A stretch of 64,000 nucleotides of DNA, from contig CM040760.1 in NCBI GenBank assembly GCA_022829145.1, forward strand, positions 24,729,102-24,793,101, written 5' to 3'. Below are positions 1 to 11,000 of this stretch, piece after piece. The position numbers and the translations under genes were made by a program. Each line of letters opens with the position of its first letter. The first letter of the stretch is position 1. The notes below the pieces were generated by a model, which saw only the letters and a list, made by a program, of their open reading frames with translations, was not told where the DNA came from and did no database searches. This DNA is from Albula goreensis. Its lineage: Eukaryota; Chordata; Actinopteri; Albuliformes; Albulidae.

Positions 1-59
1 CAGGTCTGATGTTTCTGGGGGTGGCTGCAGGGAGGAGGGACTGAAGTGAACGTACGCAG

Positions 60-1005
60 TGCATGGTTATGCTATAGTCATAGCTATGACAGTTCAATTG
101 TCAAGTTGTCAAACATATGCAAACTAAAAAACATTGAACATTTTCAGAATGTGAAGCATCTTCTCAATTTGTTTTTCATTACTGGAAAACATGAAGGGTG
201 TTTTTTTAGGTGTTCACAGAGGGACCTTTACATCCTTCATGCCTCAACCCACTTCCTCGTTCTTCCAAATTACACTACTACTCTTTCTGTAGACATCCAG
301 AGACATTTAAAGTATGCAAACATACATTAGCTTGTAAAGGTCAACCACAGATGCACCTTCAGTTGCACCTGTAGACAAGGAGCAAGACACAGCCCGGGGG
401 TTAAGGGGGGAACTGATGATGGACTGAACCCCCGTGTTAGGAATACAGGATGGAAATGGTCCCATAAAAAGCACATCATTCTGCAGGCTGGTAGACCTTA
501 GAGGCTGCAGTGACAGAGACTGACTGTTTTGAATGTTCCTGTCAGCACACATGTTTTAATGATATGGTCAACAAACAGGTTCGAATATTACGGTAAGCAC
601 ACATGTTTTTTTTTTTTTAAAGATCATTTTTTGGGGATTTTTACACTTTATTTGACAGTTACCGTGGAGAGACAGACAGGAAATGCAGGAGAAAGAGAGA
701 GGAGGACATGCAGTAAAGGGGGGTGGATTTGAAGCCGGCTGCTGCAGTAAGGCCTTATGTGGCATGCGCTCTACTGGATGAGCTACCGGAGCGCGCCACA
801 CATATTTTAATGTTACGGTTAGAACACAGGAAACCCTGTGGGCACACAAACCGTTTGGGCAGTGGGGTTGTGCCATAATCATAGTTACGGTAATTGTGGG
901 TGGACTTTTACATTCTTCATGCCTCAACCCACTTCCTTGTTCCTCTAAATTACACTCTCTTACTCTTTTTGTTGACATCCATAGACATTTAACACTGACA
1001 GATGA
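60..1005. repeat. Dispersed repeat fragments, unclassified
   Basis: The blocks at about 225-310 and 895-990 are diverged copies of one sequence (both carry CTTCATGCCTCAACCCACTTCC followed by a run ending GACATCC-AGACATTTAA). Parts recur near 3,990-4,165, including the shared string AGTATGCAAACATACATTAG at about 311 and 4147. The stretch has no convincing exon. This looks like a low-copy interspersed repeat of unknown class; no terminal repeats or target-site duplication were identified. Confidence 0.4.
620..797 (-). mobile_element. tRNA-derived SINE
   Basis: Read on the minus strand, it begins with a tRNA-like head (GCGCGCTCCGGTAGCTCATC, then an A-box-like and GGCTTCAAATCC B-box-like segment). 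It continues into a CT-rich body (CTTTCTCCTGCATTTCCTGT) and ends near AAATAAAGTGTAAAAATCCC. This is the layout of a common teleost tRNA SINE. The head has lost tRNA folding potential, so it is not a functional tRNA gene. Family name not assigned. Confidence 0.7.
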
Positions 1006-1985
1006 AGACTTCTGTCAAAACATTGCTGGCCTGAACCCAATAATTAATTTAGTCCCCTTCAAGAAAATTATAATTCAATGAAAACAAACTGCAGTACAAC
1101 ATAGGTTTCTGGGAGTATTTTCTACTTCATTGAAGCCCCTATAAAAAGCATTTATTAGGATTTAGCATTGTTGTGTGTGGCTCTTGGGATGCCCAGTCAG
1201 AGTACTCGGTGGTTTAAAGAAAAACACTCACTTGTAGCTCAATTCTCAGCCCCAGAGCCTCTCAGAGCGTGCCTTCAGGTTCAGGTCATGCCCATCAAAA
1301 ACATAAGGTTGTTGTGAGCGCAGGAATTTAAAGAAATTTAAATTTAAAGGAATTTATTTCCAATATAGTCATTATGCAGTTCATCCTCCTGAAAAGTGGG
1401 CATCACTGGGCAAAGAGGTGAAATTTCAATGAGGGGAAATATTAATTCTTCAGACGCATGTGCAGGTGTTCAAAAAGATTAACCAAGAAGGAAGGACAAG
1501 TAACAAAACAAATTGTTGGTCAACAGGATTTAAATGAAATCCTCTTTAACATTTTACAACTCCTCAAAGTTGTAAAATTCATTTCAATTCAATTTTGCTT
1601 GTACAGCCCTTTTTGCATCAAGTTGTCACAAAGCAGTTAAAAGGTTAAAAATATTTCACATAAAATGCATATCTTTGTTTATACAGTGCTGTTCATACAA
1701 CTTCTATTCTAGTACTTTCCAGAAAGTACTACAGCAGGAAACACACAGTCAGTAATGGGAGAGTACCATGTTCCAAACCCAACGGGTAAAATGCAAAGAT
1801 GTGTAAAATACAGCCCGAGATCATTGTGAAAAACATTACTATATTTAAATTCAGATTATTTATATTACTATATTAATTTAGATTAATTTAGAATTATTCT
1901 AATTTACAGTGTGTAATTTGTTTTTGTAATTAAAAAATATGGCTATAAAAGTAAAGGTATTATATATATTATATTAAGTTCTCAC
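1006..1985. other. Intergenic, nothing recognised
   Basis: AT-rich single-copy-looking DNA. The 3' exons of the Ly6-type gene at 1,986-3,345 would be expected here on the minus strand. No exon with the closing Cys-Cys-Asn motif of that family could be found. Confidence 0.5.
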
Positions 1986-3345
1986 ATGTAACCAAAAAGC
2001 AGCGATCTTCTGGCCCCTGACATTCCAAAGTTTTATCGCAGTTCTGTCCCTCGCAGGTGAAACACTGCCTCCCATTGGGTGAGTTATCAGCCAATACTGT
2101 GGCAGGGGGAAGTAACAGGATGTGATGTAGAAAATGAGGATGTGTAGCAATGTTCAGTACTGAGAATCAAAGACGAATAGAGTAGGCATATAGCTTCACC
2201 TACTGACGGTGAGTGAATACACATAAAATTCATGCCTTATTTTTAGTGAGTAGTAGTGGGTTAGGGAACTGGGCTTGCGACTCTGCGGTTGCAGGGTTTG
2301 ATTCCCAGACAGCAACATCTAATCAACAGCATAATCAACTGTAAGTCACTTTGGATAAAAAGTGTCAGCTAAATGATTGTAATGTAAAGAAGTAATGAAA
2401 AACATATATAATTATTCACCTGTGAGAAAACACCCAGAAATAATATTATAATTGAGGCTTCTGAATTTCAAATTCCTGCTTTAACAAACTTAACATCCTT
2501 CAAAAAATATATATATATACATATATATGTATGTATAAATATCCTTCATGTTTTGCATGATGAGTGATAAACTTTGGAAGATGCCTCACATTCTGAGCTT
2601 GAGGTTTGCTGCTGCGTACATTTCCCAGCTGTTATTACAGGGATGAATGACAGAGTAACTTGCAAACTTGTAGGTGACATTAATTCCATGACCTCGAATG
2701 TCACAGGGGGAAGGTAATGTCTCCCTGGAATAGCATTGTGTATTATATTATTATATACTATACATTAATATTGTATCATAATCTCATTTTCTCTACATTC
2801 AGGCTGATGCTGTGGCTTCCTCCCCTTCTCTTTCTGGGTGTGTGAAACATATCAGCTCTTAATAATAATTCAATCTCATAATAATTCATATTCATATTCA
2901 ATATTCAATATCCACAAAACTCGATAAACCACAGCGGACACAAAGACTGAGCAGAGATGTAACCCAGTATCATAAGTTTGGATTCGTTCTCCTCCGCTTG
3001 CATCTCTGGGCGGAGGTAAGGTCTAAATCATTCATACCTGCCGTAAACATGCACCCTTAAATAAACACGCAGAAGTATAATTCCAGTGCAAAAAGGCCAG
3101 CATTAAACCCTTGAGGTATCCCCTTGCCATTTCCAAAAAAAAAACCCCACTGATAACAAGCACGATTAGCCTGTACATTATCAACCTCCTGACATGTGCA
3201 GACAGAAGTAAGAAAGAAGAAATAACAATAATAATAATAATTAATAATAGTAATACAGGACACACGTAAGGTTTTAAAATGTCTGTGCGATACCTCTGGA
3301 GAAGAGCGCGCACGCCAGGCCGAGTGCGACAAGCAGCTTCATCAT
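1986..3345 (-). CDS. Secreted Ly6/uPAR-domain protein, 5' part (two exons)
   Basis: Exon 1 coding part is 3,294-3,345: it starts MMKLLVALGLACALFSR, a clear signal peptide, and ends in phase 1 at a GTATCG donor. A TATA box lies about 60 bp upstream of the ATG. A second exon, 1,986-2,096 (111 nt, phase 1 at both ends, acceptor after a C-rich tract, GTGAGA donor), encodes NSPNGRQCFTCEGQNC and then a CQGPEDRC segment. Its cysteine spacing is that of the first half of a three-finger Ly6/uPAR domain, as in fish phospholipase A2 inhibitor/uPAR-like proteins. Joining the two gives an open frame. The closing exon with the CCN motif was not found, so the model is incomplete. A possible extra domain half lies near 2,600-2,700. 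Family call is fairly safe; exact gene unknown. Confidence 0.55.
2250..2393 (+). mobile_element. tRNA-derived SINE fragment
   Basis: Head GGGTTAGGGAACTGGGCTTG plus GGTTTGATTCCCAG (B-box-like), tail CAACTGTAAGTCACTTTGGA with GTCAGCTAAATGATTGTAAT. Same tail family as the copies at 5.2, 15.4 and 27.8 kb. Confidence 0.65.
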
Positions 3346-3400
3346 TTTCTGCAGGATGGATGAACTGAAACTGATGGAGACCAGGGGAGTGTCTGACCAC

Positions 3401-3407
3401 TTTTATA
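3401..3407 (-). promoter_or_regulatory. TATA box of the Ly6-type gene
   Basis: Reads TATAAAAG on the minus strand, 56 bp upstream of the ATG at 3,345, leaving room for a 5' leader of about 25-30 nt. Position relative to the signal-peptide exon supports a genuine promoter. Confidence 0.6.
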
Positions 3408-3455
3408 CCTCAGAGTGGCATGATGCACAACCACAACGGACAGATATTGCACCCC

Positions 3456-3456
<1 letters not shown>

Positions 3457-3531
<75 letters not shown>
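3457..3531. repeat. (CA)n microsatellite
   Basis: About 37 uninterrupted AC dinucleotides just upstream of the Ly6-type promoter. Open frames across it are low-complexity artefacts. Confidence 0.95.
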
Positions 3532-3532
<1 letters not shown>

Positions 3533-5038
3533 GTATTTCCCTCCAAGGTGCTGCAGGTGTTCCCTTGACCAATGTGCTTCCCCCAGACTGATTGGGGAGG
3601 TATACAGCTGAAGAACAGACCGTGTCGTTTGTGTCTCTGGAAAAGAGGCTATGCTAACCGCCTAAAATATAAACCTTAAAATGTAAAGATAAAGGATGGC
3701 TGTTATTTAGCAGAACTGAGGATTCCTTTAAGTGCTAACTGGCTGGGCTTGAGGTGGTGGTTGGTTACATGTTTGGGGCTTCAGTGCCACATTTCAGGGC
3801 GAATTGCTGAAGTGACAGAGTGATTGTTCTTGGTGTTTAACTGCCAGGTAGGGCAGCAGGGTTGTGCTCCGGTCATTAATAACATCACTGAGCCACCAGG
3901 CTCTTGGACGACAGTTAAATTGTAGAGTTGGCAAATGTAAGCTACAACACAAAATGTATGCTGCTGTTAAAATGTTTGCAACGTTTTCCAGATGTGAAGC
4001 ATCGTCACGAATGTTTTCAGTCAAGGGTGATCCAAGCCACTTCCTTATTCATCTAAATAACTTCACTCATTTGTACATACAGAAACAGCTAAATACAATA
4101 AATAATAAACATAAACAAAAGAGTTCCGTCTTTTCACAGTGTGACAGTATGCAAACATACATTAGCATATACTGTAATTCTGTAAAATAATAAGAGTTTG
4201 AGTTTGTAATCAGCTTCTTTGCCTCCCTGAAAACATGCATACTTCTCCACCCTGACAGCTCTGTTTAACAACGATTGTGTGTTTCCCCCGAAACTGAAAT
4301 TATGAGCAAAATATCTTCCAATGGTAGTCATTTATTTCAATGGAACAGATACAAATATACATTTGTGTTGAAAGACCAAACAGACTGAGACTGAGAATCA
4401 CATAATAATTACTGCCCCATACATGCTTTAAGTATGTATTATAAAACTCTAAAAAACTAAAAGGAAAATAAAGTATTCATTCAGCGCTATACATGGACAG
4501 CTAAATTGTTGAATTTGGAAGAAATTGCATGACAGAATATTGAACTTGTTGGAAAGTTCATGATGGCAGGTTGTGAACAGCCAAAGCACAGTTCTTATTT
4601 GTTTGTCCCAGAGAAGGCAGAAGTTCCTCCAAACAATTCGTAAAGCTGTCTTTTACTCAGAAAACACAAAAAGAACTGATTCTGTGTGTGAAGTGTTCAA
4701 GTGTCAGAGGCTTCCGTGCAATGGAGTGAAAGACAGCAGCAGCTACTTCAATTTCTAGGTCTACCACAAAAAAATGAAGTTTCCCATGTAACATTATGCT
4801 GAATTAAGACAAGAAGGAACACCTTCCTCTTTCACTTTCAGCTCTCAGCTGCTTTCGGAGTGTTCATGGCCATAAATGGTTAATAACTCTAGCGCTAGGT
4901 TTGCCAAAACTCTTGTACAATCACTAACTCTGACCGCAATAGTAAAGACATGTATGTACTGTGTATCCGACGTATTGCATAAAACAAAGGGCGTAGAAGC
5001 AGGGTGGAGATCATGTGACCACTGGGTGGGCGTGTCTC

Positions 5039-8000
5039 TCAGGGACTCCACTTCAGTGCCAAGACCATGAGGAGGATGAGCACAGGGGTGGACACCACTG
5101 AGGAGGGGCTGAGGAGAGACAGAGAAGAAAGGGGAGGGGGAGCCATTTTGTTTTTTTTTAGGGGGCATTTTGTTAGGGGGCAACCTATAGCCTAGTGGCT
5201 AAGGTACATGACTGGGACCCCTGAGGTTGGCGGCTCAAGTCCCAGTCCAGCCACAGCAAGAACACCATTGCTGTTGGGCCCCTGAGCATGGCCCCTAACC
5301 CCACATTGCTCCCAGGGGAGATTGGCCCTTGGTTAGTCTAATCAACTGTAAGTCGCTTTGGATAAAAGCGTCAACTAAATGACAGTAATGTAATGTAAAT
5401 AATGTATTTACTGTCACATTTCGGGAATGTCTTACACTCATTTCAGCCGAACACATACTAGAGCAAGGGCCCAATGTCACCGTGTTTTCAGGCACAGTTT
5501 GCTACACCTTTTACCTGAGTATGCTAAAATAAATTAGTCTGTAATGTTATTAACACAAGCCTATCGATGATTAATTAAACTGGTCTTGTACAAGTCATGG
5601 TTAAATGTGTTTCACCAAAAAAATCTGCGAAGCTACAACTGGCTGTCAATTACTAATTTGTTTGAACCAATCAAAAGGTTTTGCTTGTTACAAAAAAAAA
5701 AAACAAAAAAAAACACGATTGGTTCAAATCAGCGAGTTACTGGTAACACCACTTGTAGCCCCACCCATTTTAATTCATGACACATCAATCTTCCTTCACT
5801 CGCCTATAGTATGTTAAGTTAGGTCTGCCTGTTTGGCCTTCAAATTCTTATCCATCAGCATTAGAGTACATCATCAAACACAATCAAACAAATTGACACC
5901 GAACCTTTCTTTTGAGAAACTAGTCAGCTCAGTATCAATGAGAAAGGTAGAGAGTCCACTACTTACCTGTTACTAGTTGGGGCTTGGGTTGGCCTGTTGG
6001 TGGGAAAGAAGACATTTGGTTTTTAACTCAGCTCATATTTAACTATACACGTGAAAGAACAGGAAAGGACAAAGTGATTTAAAACACCAGCATTGAACAG
6101 AATTGCACCTTCCTTTTTTCCACAAAACAGTCATAATTTAGATTTCATACTCTGTCTCATCTATTAATTTTCTGTGAACTGATATATCCTTTTATATATT
6201 CTTCTATTGTTACGTTTTAGCCCCCAATTTATGGGTCATTACAGCCAAAAACCATAGCAATCTATCCCACAATGCAATTATATGTTTTCATGTCCAAATA
6301 TCTTACTTCATAATATTTCATCTCTCAGTACAGCACAAATGCAGGAAAAACACTTTTAAAATGAGTCTTACGGAGGCACACACGGTCCCTCGTCCTCAGG
6401 GTCAGCCGAGAACAAGGTGAAGTTCTGCTGTGGTAGCATAGTGTTGCACATGAGGGAGTCATTGAAACGCAGTTCAGATATATCTGCCAATAAAAACACA
6501 GTATGCATATGGATTTTAACGCATTATTCCTCGGGCACAGTGGTCAGGAGCTACAGCTTTGAGTTTCTAATGGCTTGCAGCTCACTTACTATATATTAAT
6601 GAGCTGATGTGGCTGTTTTTTTCAAATGGTAATATAAACATAAGCAACATGGTAATATTGTAATTTGTTAATATTTTGTATGCTGGTTTCAATTGATTTC
6701 CATGCAAAGTTTATTGACCATATTAAATCACACACACTGAAAAGCCCTGTGTTTGACTGTTTCACTTATCCTGCATGCACACACTGTGTTTGACTGTTCC
6801 ACTTACCCTGCATGCTCACACTGTGTTTGTCTGTTCCACTTACCCTGCATTCTCACATTGTGTTTGACTGTTTCACTTATCCTGCATGCTCACACTGTGT
6901 TTGTCTGTTCCACTTACCCTGCATGCTCACACTGTGTTTGTCTGTTTCCACTGCATGCTCACACCTGCACCCTGCATTCTCACTTACGCTGCATTGTGTT
7001 TGACTGTTCCACTTACCCTGCATGCTCACACTGTATTTGATTGCATGCATTCTCACACTGTGTTTGACTGTTTCACTTACCCTGCATGCTCACACTGTGT
7101 TTGACTGTTTCACTTACGCTGCATGCTCACACTGTGTTTGACTGTTTCACTTACCCTGCATGCTCACACTGTGTTTGTCTGTTTCCTGCATGCTCACACT
7201 GTGTTTGTCTGTTCCACTTACGCTGCATGCTCACACTGTGTTTGACTGTTCCACTTACCCTGCATGCTCACACTGTATTTGATTGTTTCACTTACCCTGC
7301 ATTCTCACACTGTGTTTGACTGTTTCACTTACCCTGCATGCTCACACTGTGTTTGACTGTTCCACTTACCCTGCATGCTCACACTGTGTTTGATTGTTTC
7401 ACTTACCCTGCATTCTCACACTGTGTTTGACTGTTTCACTTACCCTGCATGCTCACAAGGAAGAAGATGTCCCCACCCTTAATGAAGCCTCTGTTCCTCA
7501 TGGCTTCCATGGTGATGAAGGTCCTGTAGCCCAATCCTATGTTTACAAAGTATGACTCACCATACGAGTCATTGAAAAGGTCCCCGGCGATGCGAGGGTC
7601 GTCCCAAACGTAACCTGTTATGATTATATAAACATCATAAAAAATTAAAATCACAAAAAGTTTATGAACTGAAAAATATCAGGTTAGAGCATCTCTACTA
7701 TAAGTAGTACAAAAAACAATATATTTTTTACCTACAGATAAATATTCATCTTTGAACAAATACCTTCACTAATAAGCTCTGGGCAGAATGGGTCATATAG
7801 ATCATTTCCATACATTTGTAAATACGTTACAGTAGAAATATAAGACACACTCTGTGACCCACTGAAGCTTCTCAGATTCATGGTGGACTTTTACTGGGTG
7901 CATTAATGCTAACAGAAACACTGTGTGTATCAATGAGCTGGATACCAGTAATAAGACAACAATGGCCTTATCTAGCAGTGGATTTATCCAGAGCTGTTAT

Positions 8001-11000
8001 TGGAGGCATTGTGGGACTCACTGTATGTCGAGTTGGGATCAGTGGTGTAGCTCAGTTGCCTGGACATCCGCTGTTGGATGTCTGGGTTCTGGTCCAGCAT
8101 CGCGATCGTGACCTGCCTCCAAAGACAAGGCCACTGCAGCTGATCGTCATTGTCTCCAGACACCAGGCGGACAAAGACACCAATGTCATTGGGTCTCAGG
8201 TAGGCCACCATCTGGTAGGCGTAGCCTCCTGGGGAGTAGTACCGCGGGCTGTAGAGCGTGCTGTAGGCATCACTGAGCCGTTCCACGTCCCGTATCTGCC
8301 AGGTGTGATGGGGGCACTCCGTCTCGGACAGGTTGATGTCGTCGACAGAGAACCCGCCGGAAGAATTTCCGTCTCCTTTCTGCCCTTCGAATTCCACCTG
8401 GAACATTTTTGTGGCATTCACAGGCACATGCTGGAGCTGCCAGTAGTCAGCTGGGGGACCTGATGAAAGATGGAGGGCTATATTTTAACAATGTCAGGGC
8501 ATCCATGGTCTAAAGCGTTACCTGTAGGGCAGTAAGGCGATTTTTACCCTTGTGCCACAAACCATAATAGTTACCTGTGATCTGTCCCACAAGTTGCCGA
8601 GTTCCTGTTTGGTCAAACTCGTCATCAAACTCTCTGATCCAGATGTTGAGCTGGTCAGACTCGTTCCCGCTGTGGTAGTAGAAGAACTGCAGACACTGCA
8701 CTGAGCACTCTCTCCTGGGGGTCATCCTCCTGGTGTCCATTTTGGCTCTGTCTCCTTCATCAGCGGTGGCTGTGCTGAAGTGCATGAAGAAGTCTGATTC
8801 TGTGGATGGCAGTGAGCCAAGATGGAGCCACAATGTCGGTTACCAGAATTGACATCGTACAGCTTAATCAAAACTTGAGTCTCTGTTTTGCTCACAAACA
8901 TTTCCTCACATCCCTACCTTAACCCTAACCCCTAAACTCTAACCCCAAAGCCTAGCCCTAACTCAGCAACACAGAGGGCACTGTGTCCGTTAGATTGTGC
9001 TGCGCCCTCTTTCTGAACAGCATTATTCTACAGCACAGTAAACATGAGGGTGAATTATTCATTATTCATCTACCTGTGTCAGCCGCAGGAGTGCTGGAGT
9101 CAGGGGCGGAAGTAGCTGATGAGCAGAGACAAACAGGAGAGAATGCGTGAAGTTAAACAAACATGGCAAGCTAGATAACAAAATAACATGCAGCTGCGAT
9201 ATTTTTCAGAGAAATAAACACCACCTTGGCAAACAGTGGATTCAGCCAAAAGCACTTTGTGTTTATATGTACAGATATAGCTGATGCATTACCCAGTAAC
9301 TTGTGAGCGTAAGATAAGAAATGGATATATGGAAACTTAATACCGTTGATGGGAACTGAGGCGTTGGATGTTGGGGAGGAAGTGTTCAATGACCCTGGCA
9401 AGAAGAAAAAAGTAATAGGTATTATAAAAAATAATAATATTCCATAAATAAAATGTTTTACCTAACATATGTACACTGTAAGCATTATGAGTCTGAATGA
9501 AAAAATGTGAGGCAACATTTTAGAAGCAGCATTGAGCCAATCAGCCCTTCTGAACTGGGTTCAGCTAAAATTGAATTGAAGTATTACATATGAATCTGAG
9601 TGAACTTAATAAGGAAAGGTCTCCAGGATGTAGAAGTTGTTTCGTAGGCCTACCCCCTGAAACCCCCAGGTTGCTGTGTCCAGAGTGGGGGCCTTCTGGA
9701 ACGGATGTCACGCTATCCCAGCTGGCTTTGCTCTTGGAGCACCGCACCATCTCACACATGCTCCCGTTCTCAAAACTGCACCGGTCCAGGAAGGCAAGAG
9801 CGGATGCTGCGAGATATATTCATAAAATGAAAATTAAAATGTGTGTTTCATTTCAGCCTCCTGTCTCCCAGGAGTTCCATTGTAATGCTGATCGCGGTTA
9901 CAGCTTATGCAGCGCAAAGTGCCTCATCAATAACGTTACTGCTGCTTGCATTTGCCTGATCCACATATTGGGCCATTTTTGACCACTTACATTTTACTGT
10001 GGAGTAAAATGTGCTCAATTTAGGTCTGCCAATGCGTGAGGGAATTTAATTCCAAACAAATGATATCTTCCAGTATGTTCGTATGTGATCACAGGTAACC
10101 TGACACAGCCATATTGTTATACAGTGTTGTAAAATCAGCCGCACTTTACAGCAATGTGTAAAACTCATTCAAATGTACATGTTGTAGATTCTAATATTAT
10201 GGTCCAAAACAGACAGAGTAAAATTCTATAGTATATAATTCTAAAGTACAGGGGGTCCTCGGGTTAGGACGGTCTCAAGTTAAGACGTTTCGTGGTTACG
10301 AGGCACTTCCATAAATTACTTAAAAAAACCTACTTTCGACCTACGCGGTTTGATTCGTAAATACGAACACAGAAATAAAGATAAGAAATTGTTCTCTCTT
10401 TTTTTTTTTATTACTGTTTCATTTAATTACTGTATTTTATATGTCCTTCATGTGTTGTGTACAGAGTGAGTGACTTAAGGTGTTAACTTAGGTATATTTT
10501 AGGTATAAATTCCGACTTACGTCGAAAATCGACTTACGTCAAGTCGTAGGAACAGAACTCGTTCGTAAGTCGAGGACCCCCTGTATAAGGTACTTATACT
10601 ACAGTATTAGCAGCATTGAGAGTTTTTCCGCTTACTGCAGTTGTACAGGTTGTTGAACTCCATGACGTCATAATGACTCATGTCAAAGCTCTGTCCAATC
10701 ACGTTTTGGTACTGAGGTAGCTTAGTGATGATGGTTGGTCCGTTGCCATTGCTGAAATCATTGGGTCCATAGTGCATCAGGGAGTCGTAGTCATAGGGAG
10801 TGCCTTGTGTGGTACTTTCATTATTCAACACCTTTTGAAAGTTGTGCTCTTTACCTAAAAAACAAGTCAAACAATATTAGATGATACAGAAAACTCAGGT
10901 TTTGGTTACTGTGTCAGTTTAGTGTTTTTTTTTTTTTTTTTTTTTTTGCTGTTCCTTTATGGGTGATTTAGAGTCACTGCTAAAACCGACCACTGGAGGG

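Noticed and set aside
5178-5290. Possible functional tRNA gene
   Set aside because: Box-like motifs are present but the cloverleaf is lost and a full SINE body and tail follow; the same applies to the other SINE heads.
6753-7319. Plus-strand repeated His/Cys-rich frames that look like a zinc-finger repeat protein
   Set aside because: They run antisense through the 37-bp splice-donor minisatellite in the meprin intron; spacing does not match any zinc-finger family.
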